From Gorsachius magnificus (Eukaryota > Chordata > Aves > Pelecaniformes > Ardeidae): DNA of 64,000 nucleotides. The notes under the pieces are model-generated. The model was not told where the DNA came from, made no database searches, and worked only from the letters and a program-made list of their open reading frames with translations. The translations under genes and the position numbers were made by a program. This document shows, one piece after another, positions 1 to 12,937 of this stretch (its first letter is position 1; each line of letters starts with the position of its first letter). The stretch lies in NCBI GenBank assembly GCA_034008185.1, contig CM067084.1:68730612-68794611 (forward strand). The letters are read 5' to 3'.

Positions 1-811
1 TAGCTACAGAGGGTATACATGTGGAAGGTAAGTATGTAAAAAATGAAGGTATTCCTGTAGCTCAGAGGAAAATCTTATTAATGCCTAAATAAATAAAAAA
101 GCAAAGCACTGTTTTAAGCCTCTCAACCCATGTGGAGTGCCTCATGCAGATACACATAGGCAGTCACTGCAGTGTCTAAGGTTAGATACAACAAAGACTT
201 ATGCCTATTCTTAACTCCAGAATGTGTTCGTTTTTCATTCAGTGAAGTTTTTCATGTGCTGAAGGTTGAATTTTGTTATGATTGAAGCTTAATGGTGAGT
301 GCTGCAACTTTGATGTTTCTTTGCTTCATAAACCTGAAAAAAGACTCTTATAAAATTGTCTCTAAAACAGAACAGTATTTGAAGTTAAAAATAGAGAGAG
401 TTAGGCGATCATTTGTTGAAATCTGTAACAAGTTTGACTGCTGAATGTTGGGTTCAACCAAAGTATGAGTTGAGACCTGCAACAGCCTTTTTCCAATAGC
501 TTCAGTTGCCCCAGCAAAACGTTACTGTTAAATACTATGAAACTTTGGTTTATTTGGTGTGGTTGAAATCATTGTTTAGCAATTAGCGCTTATCTCTATT
601 TAGAAATGTTGGTAACTTTTTTTTTTTAATCTTCCACTAAATGAAGTATTGTGAACCTCAGATAATGAGGTTGTGATAGAGAGGGGAGAGAAATGGAGGA
701 AATTCTCCATGAGACAAATATTTGCTCAAATTCTGTTCTTCAACAGAGTTCTTTTATTGTATGTAGCCCCAGTTCAGAGACCCAATCTGTCAGCTACTCT
801 AATGAAAAGAT

Positions 812-2250
812 TGCAGAATCACAGAATTATTTAGTTTGGAAGTGACTTCTTGAGCTCATCTAATCCAAACCCCCAGCTCAAGCAGTCACCTAAGGCAGGT
901 TGCCCAGCTGGGATTTTAGTATGTCCCCAAATGAAGACTCTTCTTCAGGCTGAACAGTCCCTGATGTCCCAGCCTCTTCTGATATGAAAAATGATCCAGT
1001 CCTTTAATCATCTTAGTGGCCCTGCACTGGACTTTTTCTTGTACTGGGTGGCCCAGAACTGGATGCAGTACTCCAGATGTGACCTCACCACTGCTGAGAA
1101 GAGAGGAAGGATCACCTCACTTGACCTGCTGGCAACATTCCTCCTAATGCAGCTCAGGATGCTGTTGGCCTACTCTGCTGCAAGGGCACATTGCTGGCTT
1201 ATGGTCAACTTTGTGTTCATCAGGAATTCAAGATCCTTTTCTGAAAAGCTGGTTTCCCAGTAGCTCAGTCAGCCCCAGTATGTACTCATGCACGGGCTTG
1301 TTCCTCCTCAGGTGCACATTTTATCTTGTTGAACTTCAGGAGATTCCCCTTCGTAATTCTGTGCTGACTACTCCCAGTTACAGTTTTGTCCTTCATGTGT
1401 TTGGAAATTACTTCCAGGATTAGTTGCTTCATCACCTTCCTAGGGATTGAGGTGAGGTTGGCCAACCAGCCTGTAGATCCCCAGATCTTCCTTCTTGCCC
1501 TTCTGGATAGGAGTTACATTTGCTTTTCTCCAGTCTTCAGCAACCTCTCCCAACTGCCATGACGTTCTAAAGATATTTGGCAGAAGCCTTGAAATTAAAT
1601 CAGCCAGCTCCCTCAGCATTCATTGGTGCAGTCCATCAGGCCCCATGGATTTATATACATCCAGTTTGTTTAAGTGCTCCCTAACCTTGTCCTCCTCCAC
1701 CTAGGGTCTTGCTCCAGGTTTTCCTTCTGGGACTGGGGATTCCTGAAGTCTGGTCTTACCAGTGGAGGGTGAGGTGAAAAAGGCATTGAGCACTTTGGCC
1801 TTTTCCATGTCATCTGTCATCAGCTCCGCTGCCCCATTCAGCAATGGACCCATATTTTCCCTACTGTTCCTTTTTCTGACTTGTAGAATGCTTGTTTCCC
1901 TTCACACCCCTTGCCAGACTCAACTCCAGGTCATCCTTGGCTTTCCTAACCCTATCCCTGCAAGATCAGACAGCAAGTTTGTGTTCCTCCTAGTCACCTG
2001 GCCCCAATTCCACCTCTTTTACACTTCTTTTTTTCTGTTTGCGTTCAGTTAGCATCTCCTTGTTCATCCATGCCAGCTTCCTACAGCCTTTGCTTGATTT
2101 TCTACTCATCAGGAAGATACAAACATACCAAGCTTTGCAAGTTGAAGACTCAGCTCTGGACTTGCATCCCAAATTTGGTCCATGTTTTCAGTCCACTGTT
2201 CCCAATTAGCTTTTTCCTTGTCCACTTCTTTCCCAAGAATCTACTTTTCT
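812..2250 (-). mobile_element. Degraded CR1 LINE fragment with internal deletion
   Basis: Reading the minus strand, this is a non-LTR retrotransposon of the CR1 clade. Its 3' end is the CAGAATCACAGAAT-type tail at 812. The + strand then runs through the antisense of the end of ORF2 (about 1010-1345: GCACTGGACTTTTTCTTGTA, GGCCCAGAACTGGATGCAGT). It jumps near 1350 to antisense of the finger/palm region of the reverse transcriptase; a piece near 1495-1525 encodes NVTPIQKGKK on the minus strand, a degraded form of the usual NVTPIYKKG. Intact CR1 copies have several hundred more bases between these parts, so an internal deletion is inferred. Many stops and frameshifts show that it is old and dead. 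The upstream boundary (2200-2300) is uncertain. Confidence 0.85.
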
Positions 2251-3389
2251 TGGTGAGCTGTTTCCTGTATTGGAAGTGGGGCATTTGTTTGTGTGAGCAG
2301 TTTCCCCGAGTTCTTCACATACACTGTCTGTTTCTTGCTTTAATTGGGTGTGTTTGAGACAAACAAGGGAAAAGAGAGACTAGTTAGCACTCTACACGTA
2401 ATTGCTACTGCTGTAGTGCCACATGCATATGAAGTGATATAAATTGGAAGTGATAATAACACAAAATGGTAATGAAGAACTCGGCGAACATTTGCTAAGT
2501 GCGAGTATAGCCAGTCCCAGCACATCTCCAACACAGCTGAACGGATTTTAGAGTCTCCATTCAGCTGAGAATATCAGGAAATCTGAAGTGGCTTCTATGT
2601 ATGCTCTTATTCACTCAACCAGAACAGAGCTCTCATGTAATTGTGGTCTACCTACTGTAAAGAAGGCTGCACATAGAACAGGAGATAGTGGAGACTTTTC
2701 TTTAATCCCCTCAATAAAATATATATGGAAGATAAAACACTTGGAAAAAAAACTTGATGAAAGCTGTGGTGCTTTTTGTGATAGCAGAACAATTAAAATG
2801 AGCCTTGACGATATTGCATCCAAGTCTGCTAAACAAATAGAGTGAGACATCAGTGTATTTTGCATTCATTGGTCTAGTAATACTTGAGAAAACACAGACT
2901 TTATCATGAGATTGTGCTATCAAGTCCACAAGTATATGAGCAAATGAGCCAGAAAAGTAATTAATTTTCTCCTGAAAAACAAATGATCAGAAAGCACTTT
3001 TAGAGATGGACTTGGAAAAATGGATCACTTAATATATGGCAATAAAAATGTTAGAGTCATAGTAATTTCTAGCAGTGCGGCTGCGTGGTAGTTTTTCTAC
3101 TTTCATTCATTCATAGTGCACCAAAAATTCATCTTATTTGTCTGAAATTTTCTAGACCTCAAACAGATGTTTGTGAAGGGTTACTAATTGTCTCAGAAGT
3201 TACCTCCTGCAGTGGCCTCTCTTGGAATAAGTTTATCCAACCCTTGTCTACAAGATTTGGAGAAGTATTGTTGCTCCTGGGTTAGAGCGCAGAGCTGGGA
3301 CATGACACTGCTGAGCTGAGGAAGGGAACTAATTGCAGTCTTCCACTACCCAAGGGTGTGGTGGTGATGACATATAGATGACAATATCT

Positions 3390-3682
3390 ACAGATGGAGA
3401 AAAACTCTTTTTAAAAGATATGTACACTGAAAGGATGAGTGACAAGAGTGACGGTGCAGCAAGAGAACTCCCAACTGGATAGAAGCACAAAGTCTCTTCA
3501 AAACTCAATGAGTGGCTGGAACACACTTCTTGGCGAGGCTGTGGAATTTCCATCCTTGGAGATTTTCAGAACTTCCCTGGACAAGGCCCTGGGAAACGTG
3601 ATCTAAGTTTGAAATTAGCTCTGCTTTGATCAGGAGGTTGGACATGTTGACCTCCAGAAAGCCCTTCCATCCAAAATTATGC
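3390..3682 (+). mobile_element. Old CR1 LINE 3' fragment, sense orientation
   Basis: Diverged CR1 3' end on the + strand. Recognisable pieces are GTGGAATTTCCATCCTTGGA at 3541-3560, CTGGACAAGGCCCTGGGAAA (3577-3596) and a stretch near 3624-3676 equivalent to the usual tail with GGTTGGAC and GACCTCCAGA. The terminal short repeats are lost or unrecognisable. Its divergence from the 4478-5459 copy indicates an older subfamily. The 5' limit is approximate. Confidence 0.75.
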
Positions 3683-4477
3683 TACACATCTGTCTTAATG
3701 TTCAGTGAACAGTACTCGGTCACAATGTAAAGATGCGTATCTCATGTGACCATCAGCCATAGGCAAACCCTGGCTGTAAGCTCTTTACCCCCAGTTTAGA
3801 GGAACACAAAACAATCTAACCAGTAAGAACTCTTTCTAATTTAGTAGATGACCACCAACATTTAATCACATGGTTTCTCTACCATACCAGACACCATGAT
3901 TAAGGATAAGCAAAATATGCACAGTTATTACCATAACCAACATCTCAAATGACCTCATCCTCTGCTAGCATGTGCAAAATCAGAGGAAGAAATAAAGAAG
4001 CTTCCTTTAGAGGGAGCAAAGCATTGGTTGATTAGAGCGCAATGAAGGAGTAAAAGAGAAGGTGCTCTAAGGCAAACCATCACAAATGATCAGGACTCAC
4101 AAAGAACTTGAACAGTTCAAACCTGCATTGATCAATAACCTGTAGTTTATGCATGCAAAATGCATAGTAAAACAAGAAACAGCAGTTATTTGGTTTGCAT
4201 ATTGCTTTTATATGTTTAGTTCATTACCGTTCCTTGCTGCCTGCCTGTTGCACGGTTGAGGAGCTCATGATGAGCTGAGCCAAATGCTGCGGCAGTGCAC
4301 ACATCACATGATGAGCAGCTATTTTCAGATAAGACAGGGTTTGTGGCTTTATCGCCTCAGCCTCCTGGAGGGAGAAAAAGACTTTTGCTCCATGTGTGGA
4401 TGAATACTAAGCTGTCTCTAATTGACAAGCCTTAGCTGGTTGGGAGATAGTATTAATTGGTGCTGGTTATATTGATA

Positions 4478-5459
4478 TCACAGAATCACAGAATCACATA
4501 ATGGCAGGGGTTGGAAGGGACCTCCAGAGATCATCTAGTCCAATCCCCCTGCTAAAGCAGATTCACCTAGAGCATGTTGCACAGGACTTCATCCAGGCGG
4601 GCTTTGAATATCTCCAGAGAAGGAGACTCCACAACCCCCCTGGGCAGCCTGTGCCAGTGCTCTGTCACCCTCAAAGTAAAGAAGTTCTTCCACATATGCA
4701 ACTGAAACCTCTGATGTTTCAGTTTGTGCCCATTGCCCCTTGTCCTGTCGCTGGGCACCACTGAGAAGAGTCTGATTCCATCCTCATGACATCCACCCTT
4801 AAGGTATTTGTACGTGTTGATGAGATCCCCTCTCAGTCTTCTCTTCTTCAGGCTACACAAGCCCAACTCCCTCAGCCTTTCCTCATAGGGGAGATGCTCC
4901 AGTCCCCTCATCATCTTTGTTGCCCTCCTTTGGACTCTCTCTAGGAGTTCCTCATCTTTCTTGAACTGGGGAGCCCAGAACTGGACACAGTACTCCAGGT
5001 GGGGTCTCACCAGGGCAGAGTAGAGGGGGAGGATAACCTCCCACAACCTGCTGGCCACGCTTCTCTTAATGCACCCCAGGATGCCATTGGCCTTCTTGGC
5101 AACAAAGGCACACTGCTGGCTCATGGTCAGCTTGTTGTCCACCAGGACTCCCAGGTCCCTCTTGGCAGAGCTGCTTTCCAGCAGGTCAGCCCCCAGTCTG
5201 TACTGGTGCATGGGGTTTGACCTCCCCAGGTGCAGCACTCGACACTTGCCCTTGTTGAGCTTCATCAGGTTCCTCTCCGCCCAACTCTCCAGCCTGTCCA
5301 GGCCCCGCTGAATGGCAGCACAGCCTTCCAGTGTATCAGCCACTTCTCCCAGTTTTGTGTCATCAGTGAACTTTCTGATGGTGCACTCTGTCCCCTCATC
5401 CAGGTCATTGATGAATACGTTGAACAAGACCAGGCTGAGTACTGAGTCCTGGGGAAATA
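4478..5459 (-). mobile_element. 5'-truncated CR1 LINE with open reverse-transcriptase C-terminus
   Basis: About 980 bp of a fairly young CR1 element on the minus strand. The tail is repeated TCACAGAATCACAGAATCAC at 4478-4497. The minus-strand frame 4567-5427 is open for 286 codons. It contains the reverse-transcriptase motif FTDDTK (a variant of F/YADD), the thumb with LGVLVDNKL and [20 protein letters not shown], and the CR1 C-terminus up to the natural ORF2 stop (TAG at 4567-4569, as in the other copies). It lacks the N-terminal endonuclease and most of the fingers, so it is a dead-on-arrival 5'-truncated insertion. It could not move by itself. It lies antisense in the STK32B intron. Confidence 0.95.
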
Positions 5460-8400
5460 CATTTCTACTCTATTTCTAGTATATACTAGGCTAGTAAGTC
5501 TCTAACATGCCTCTTGCTACCTTTGTTAAGACAGAAATTCTTGGCATCTTTCAACTTCATTTCAGGCTTTTTTTTATTTAGTCATTGTTCTTAGCTGCTC
5601 CCTTCTGGTCACGTCACAGCTAAATAGAATTTGAGAAGATATTTCAAATAAGCATAAACAACTTAATTCTTTGTAGAAGAGTTTTCCTGTTCTCAGAAGT
5701 TTTTTTTTACATAATCTTGGAAATATGTTTATACATTTATAAAGAAATAAAGGAAGTAATCTTCCATTTGGAGAAATGACTCTTGTCTTTCTGAGTTTGG
5801 AAATAAATGCATTTCCATTTCTTTGCAACAGTAGGCTTCTATTAAATATTTTGCAAGCACAAATTGCAAATCCCAGTAACCAACGCTTATCCAGTTTCCA
5901 AAAAGACAAAAAGAAATCTAGGGAAATGTAAGCAAAACAGACAGTATGAGGGAACATTTCCAACAGTCCTCCATAACGCTTGCATACTTGCATACTTGCG
6001 TTCACAAAGTTCGTAAATCTCAGGGGGTTGTCTCTTGAGGCTTGTCCTTGGGTGGCAGAACACTCAGACTCGACATTGCTTTGATTAGCTTGAACATCTC
6101 ATTTTGTAAAATACGTAATTCAGAGATAAGTATTTGCTCTTCTCAGTCTCAGTGGGGATAATAGTTTTCAGGGCACCTTTTCAGCACTGGCAGGTTTGTC
6201 ATGATTTGATGTATGAATGACCAATGTTGCTATTTTTGGCACCCATACTATACTATAAACTATACCTATACCAGCCTAAACTATATGATATTCCACCATA
6301 CCTATGCCAGGGAGTTTTGAACCTACGTTTTTCTTCAGTTTCTCTGATACCTGACATGTACTGCGTGTCACAACTTACATACAGACTACCAATTGATCTT
6401 TTTTTTCCCCTTGTTCAGTTTTTTACTTCTTTCAGGTAAATAAGTGTGATAGGGCCGCGTGCTATATTTTTGCAATACGTTTTGCTTTCTAAAGGTAAGA
6501 TAAAATGTTGGTTTTCTTTCCTGGCAGAATATAAATCCCTTTGTATATAAACTCTGCTTGTACAAATTACAAGCCAGTTGGATATGGTATCCTAGTTATT
6601 TAGAACATTAATCTTAGTAAATGTTGTATTATCAGTGCTTAGGTACCTGGTGACTTCTCTACACCATGTGTCATGCAGAGAGTGCAGAAGAGTTTTCTCT
6701 GCCCCCAAAAGCTTTGAGGACAAGCAGAAGAATTAGGAAAGCTGCTGGAGCAGTGCTTACATTGGAAGGGTGAGAGGGCAGTGCAGCTGGGCAGCCACAT
6801 CCCCTTTCCCCCTGCCTCACCTGCAGCTGCACGTGCTCTGCCTTATCTACTCTTGTGAGTGTGCTGCCCTGACCGTTTCACCTCACATTTCCTAGAGAGG
6901 CTCTACCAGAATTTTCCATTGTTCTCTTTCCAGAGGCGGTTTTGCTGCGTTCCTATTTTGCACAAGCCTTTGGAGCTCCGCAGAAACCAGTCTTGTCTCA
7001 TGACATTCGCTGGGCATCTGTGTTATGCAAATACAGCTGCAGCATTGATTGCCTCTGTTTAGCAATGTAGCAAGATGACTCCATCAAATTAGGAGTTGTG
7101 TAGAACTATATAATGTAAAAACAGAGTAAGTCAGTAACTATTTTGCTGGTAAAAAATTTGTTTCCTTTACATGAAACCAAGCAGAATCAGCTGGGGTAAC
7201 ATGATGCTTCACATTGGTTTTCCAGCAGAAAGCAGGTCTTCATTCAAAAGCTTGTCCTTAACTAAAGGTCCCAGTTTTCAGCTTTGCTGTACCTTCCAAA
7301 AAGGGTCTCCCAAACTTTGCGATCCACAGCTTACTGGCATAGTTTCCTAGGAGTTTGCTATAGTACTGGTAGTCTTCTGCTTCTGGAAATTTTGTTGTGA
7401 GATAAAGATTCTAGGAGATCTGGAGATCCCTGGGAACATCAGAGCTTCAGTCCCTGAGAGCCTGGGGTACGGGCTCTGACATTTGCACTCCTTTGTGAAG
7501 TTTGAAGTCCTTTTGAACAGTCCTACAGAGAGGAAATTCCCATTGATGAAACCCCATCTGACCACTCAAGGCTGCAGCACCAGTGAAGCACGGCAAGCGG
7601 AGCTGGCACTTCTCAGAGAAGCCAGCACTTTCACACACCGCACAGGGGTGCTAGCTTGGGTTCAGGAAGCCAGACTAGGCTAACTAGGCCAGCCTCATGC
7701 TTTGCCAGAGGTAATAAATTCTGCTTTCACAAAAGGGGCAATACCGCGGTGCCACAACTAACCTTGTGTCTGGGTGAGGTGGTTTCTTTGGACCTAGCTC
7801 AGATATCTCCATGAGGTTGCACTAGGCAGTCCAGATGCAGCCACAGGATTTCTCTGAAGGAGACCAGTCTGACCAGTTAATGAAGGTCAAACCATTACCT
7901 GTCTGCTCTCTCTTGGACGAGCTGAATTGGAATTATGGAAGTTTTCCCTGTTGGGATCTGTGTCTGAGAGATTTCTCAAGGCTTTGCTAATCCAGGCCAA
8001 CACTGAGGAGCTCTGCAACAGGAATTGGAAAGGGGACACAGAGGGACCTGGCAAGGGACTGAGACACAAGGCCAGTTCTTCCCAAGTCCTTGGCATTCCT
8101 TCTTTTGACTGCAAGGTTAGGAGCCAATTCACTGTTGCAATTCTCTGCTTTGCACTGTTCTGGGACATCTACATCTGCACTGGGAAAATCTACAGTCATT
8201 AGGGACTTGATGTCACTAAAAAAATTACCTCCTCCCTTTAATGCTACCAGGGAAACACTGGAAAAAGATCCTTCTTTAAATTTTTAATTAGGAGCTCCCA
8301 AGACTTACTCATTTATTGTATTCAGTACAAAGCAGAGGTGTTATCTGAATGTCTGAACTGTGCTTATCTTCCTTTAATTGACCTCCTCAGATTTATGAAG

Positions 8401-9570
8401 TTTGATTTGGGCTTAATGATGAACTTTTTCTAATGTGATTTTACTCTTAGTCATATATAAAATATCCATTGTGATGTCCTTTTCTCTAGGTAATATGTAC
8501 AAAAAAAGAACTCTGTATAGCGGGTTCCTCATCTGGCAGGATTTCAATGAAAAATTACCCGAGTTAACGAAGACGAAGGAATGCAAAGGAGAAAAATTAT
8601 CTTAATAATTCATCTGTAACTGCTTTTGTGAAGAGACAGAGATACAAATAATAAATACAAATATAATATAAATTTAAAAATAGATACTATGAAAACAAAT
8701 ATACAGATATTAATATGGAAAAAGATATAAATTATTCAGAAAGTGCTTTGTTTAAATTTGTTTCCATGGAGGATTCTGTTCAATGGTAGTTTATCTTCCA
8801 GTCTGAAGATAATCAAAAATCCAATTCACTGTTGCTAGGGGCATTATTATTTTATCTTAATTTGGAGAAAGCTGATTCTAATGCATTAGAAGTTTTCTTC
8901 AAGCAAGAGAAAGCAGAGAGTAGCTCTGTAATTAGAACAGTTTTCCTACGACTGGTTCATGGCACTACTTAAGAAACAAACAAACAAAAAGAAACAAAAA
9001 CCACATTTACTCCAAGTCATTTACTCTTTCATTTCAAGGAGGATTAAAATTTTGTCTTTACAGGAATTAAGTAATGTATTATTAGCATTCAGTATCAGTC
9101 ACAATACTATAATTCATTCAGTAGATATTTCTCAGTTACCTGGTTAACATAAAAATCCCAAACGACCTCTGATTTTACTTCAAAAACCAATCAGCCCTTT
9201 TGTATGTCATTTGCCTTTGAGCAGATAAGAAGCTTACAAAAGTAAAATTACAGTGCTTACTCAAAAATCTAATCTGCACTGGGCTGATTTGCCACCAGCC
9301 CCTCCCCAACCTGCAGCAATATTTTCAAAGATTCATTTTTCCTGTGGCCAATATTTCATTGCTGTCAATTTCAATTCTTAGACCAATAAATCAAACCTAC
9401 TTATTTCTTGAAACAGTGAAAAAGCAAGAAGCTGAAAAGGAATACTTCATTTCTTGTGTAAAGAAAGAATACTGGATTTGTATAAGGGAGAGAAACAGAG
9501 GGCACGACTGTTTGTGACCGTGACAGACGAAACCGGTCAGGAGCTGGTACACCAAGTCCTGCGAGTCCTT

Positions 9571-9643
9571 AATGCAGAGCAGGAGCAACATCGTTTGGTA
9601 CCCAGCTGCAGAACAGGACCTGGAGCAACTCCTGCTCTGCATT
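9571..9643. repeat. 15-bp perfect inverted repeat
   Basis: AATGCAGAGCAGGAG (9571-9585) is the exact reverse complement of CTCCTGCTCTGCATT (9629-9643), with 43 bases between the arms. It could form a hairpin in DNA or in the intronic RNA. No known element is recognised around it. Confidence 0.9.
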
Positions 9644-12600
9644 CTGTAGCTTAAAAATGTGTAGTTGCAGGAACTACTTAGTGGAGTGGCCATCAGCTCC
9701 AGAGACCTTCTGCTAGTTGCCACGTCCAAGCTCTCCTCTAGGTCATAGACGCATAATTTCACTGGGATTAATTTATTTACCTTCCAGAATTTTCCAGCTC
9801 TTGCAATGGTCTTGTTTGCAGCACCTTTAATTGCACCGTGGTCTGATCCAGACAGTCAGAGAAATGCCATCCACGTGTGTTTGACCCAAGTAGTTCAACT
9901 GTGCAGGGAAAACACCGTTATTGATGGCTACATGCGTATGATTAGCATAATGATGTGTGTCAGGTGTGATATAATTTAGAGCGGGTGAAAAAGGCTGATG
10001 ATACACTGAACATACCCATCCACAGTGTCAGGGCCTATACCCCTTGTATCTTCACTACACCAGTGTACAACAACTCTTCTGACAGGATCAGCAGAGGTAC
10101 CAAAGGTATATAGCAATACAAATGAAAGAAAAATCTGGCTCCAAGAGAAAGAGGAAAACACCTCTGAGAGGATATGCATAGTTCCTCAAGAGCTGTGTCT
10201 TAGTGTGCATCATTCTAGCTTCAACATCTGAATAAATCTGGCCTGTGCCCCATTCACAGGTCATGACAGAGTCAGGAAGGCTGTTGAGTGTAAACATTAG
10301 CCGTGCTTCTGAATCTCTGCAGGTTTGGGTGGGTTTTTTTTTTGTCTGTTTGGGTTCAAAATGTTTTGTTCTAGGGGTAGAGTCATCTCTGAAAGCCTTG
10401 CAGCTCTATTTTTAGGGATTGCACTTACTTGAGAGGCGGGGTGTAGTAGCAGGAGGGCAGTCATTCACTAACAGGTCTGACACGTCCCAGGACAAAACCT
10501 ATCTCTCATCATCCCGGCCTGGCTTCCCAGAGACACCAAATGGCATCCCAGAAAGTCCTGGAGCAGTGAATGGGTGGAGGCACCAGAGTGCATCAGCAGA
10601 AACACATGTTCGGGGCGAAAATGCAGTTCCATCAAATGTTATTGTTCACCTGGACGAGGGCAAGATTTCACATTTATTTCTGGATTGTTCTGATGGCTCT
10701 TTTATCTAGACTAAGCATTCATGGGTACACTTTGAAACACACTCATTAGTTTCTTAGACATGCAAATAGCCACTGAATTTAAACTGCCTTCATCCTCTGC
10801 CTCGGTGCCTGAATCACTGAAGAAATGACTCAGGACATTTTCCTTCTCAAGACCAAAGGTGCATCAGAACCTTTTTTACTGACATGTAATCATATGATTC
10901 TAGACACTAGGAGAGCTCTTTAGTCCTAGACTAGATGCAATATTTCACTTATGCATTTAAGTAGATATTTCAATCTGTAACTTTACATTTTGGACTTTTT
11001 TTATATAAAAAGAAACCAGATAAAATCTACACTTTACTCAAGCAGTAACTGAAGAAAAAATAACATCTCTCATTACATCTGCTCAATGCTACAACTACTT
11101 CATTTAAAATAACAGCAGTGTCAAAAAAGAAAAAGAAAAAAAACTTAAACATAACTATGTATTTAAGCCTTCCTTTTGCAATTGCTCCAGGCTCAGTTAT
11201 GCACAACGTTCAGAGGAATTTGAATATAATTGAAGCTTTCTCTTTTTTAATGTGTGTGTCTCTGGAGGTGAGCAGACACCATGTGCCACCCACTTTACTA
11301 TTTTGCTTCAGAGATTTGACTTATTGAGTAGTAAGCTTAATGCAAATAAAATGGCTTTCCCCTCCTGGCATTTGGCAGGCATACAGAAATGCAGCGGAAG
11401 AGCACAGCACCTAGAGACATGCGCTTCTTAGAACCGTGTTCGGAAAGAATAGAAAGCATTTAAATTCAAAACGAACCATCTGTGACAACCCCTAAGCAGT
11501 GCCTCATTTCAGAAAGTGCAAGCCTGGGAATAAAAGTGAAACTGTACATAACTGTCAATTAAAATAACCTAATATAGACTTTTCTGCCCTTGGCGGGAGG
11601 GTGGGCGCAGATTTTCTGGAAGCCCACTCTTTTTCATTTCCTTAGCATATATTTTACAGTTCAGGAGAACCAAAACACATCTGTAGCCCACGTATATTAC
11701 ACACCTCATGGGAGAAAAGGTGATGGAGGAGGCACTACCATTGCGGATCGCCTCTCAGTGGTTCATATCCACAACTGGTATAAGCTAATACAACCTCACA
11801 TCAAGGTTAATTCTAAAACAATTTCTAAGAGAAGAGTGACTTCATATTAGAAATGAGGTATTTACCATTCTGCATTTGGGAAATCTAAAATACTGTATGT
11901 TAAGATGGTTGTGTTCAGAAATTAAAACCAGAGAGTTTCTGTCAGTTTACTCAGATCAGAAACAAACCGAGCAATGTCAGCGTAGCCAAGGTAAGTAGAA
12001 ACACATGGGAGCTCCTGCTTGCCCAAGCACTATATATACACTATACGCTGGCTGGCTACACCTTTGGATTGACAGGATTTAAATCAGATCAGAATATGGT
12101 CCTCAGAGTATTCAACAGGCAGTTCTGGGAAAGGGTCCAGAAGAATTCAGTCAGTAACCATGAAGACTCTGTCATTTTATAAGATATAAGTTGCAGACTG
12201 AAGAAATATGTATTGTTAGGCAGTAAAATTACAGTTTTATTTCTTATTGAATTCGGAGCTATACTGCAAGCTGTAGAAAATCCTCAGCTCATAGAACATT
12301 GTGTATATTGACTGAATCTGGAAAATACCCCCAGTACAGCAGCTCTCAATCCTGCCAGGATGCTTTCCATAGGCCCTGAGCTGCAATTGTATGTGTGTGA
12401 ATACCAAGCGTTTTTCAAAGCCTTCCATTTTATTGCTGCTATTTAGAAAAATGTAAAAACCAGAAAGGTATTTTAAATGCTGTTTTATCAACATTCAGGC
12501 GTTAATCTATGGTTAAAGCAACCAAGATAGTAGTACAGCGGCAGCAGTTCAAGGTCTGCTTACCTTGAATACATGGAGAGTCCCACCACAGGCAAAATCT

Positions 12601-12649
12601 GGTCACAGGACTGGACCACAGCAGTGAGAAATCGGTGTGCACCTCTTGA

Positions 12650-12937
<288 letters not shown>

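Noticed and set aside
5574..6005. 143-codon minus-strand frame next to a CR1 element
   Set aside because: Lies outside the CR1 match and has no family resemblance; AT-rich chance frame.
12020..12045. TATATATA as a promoter for an alternative STK32B start
   Set aside because: Short TA runs are common in this AT-rich DNA and no other promoter element is seen; mentioned only as context for the open frame at 12668.
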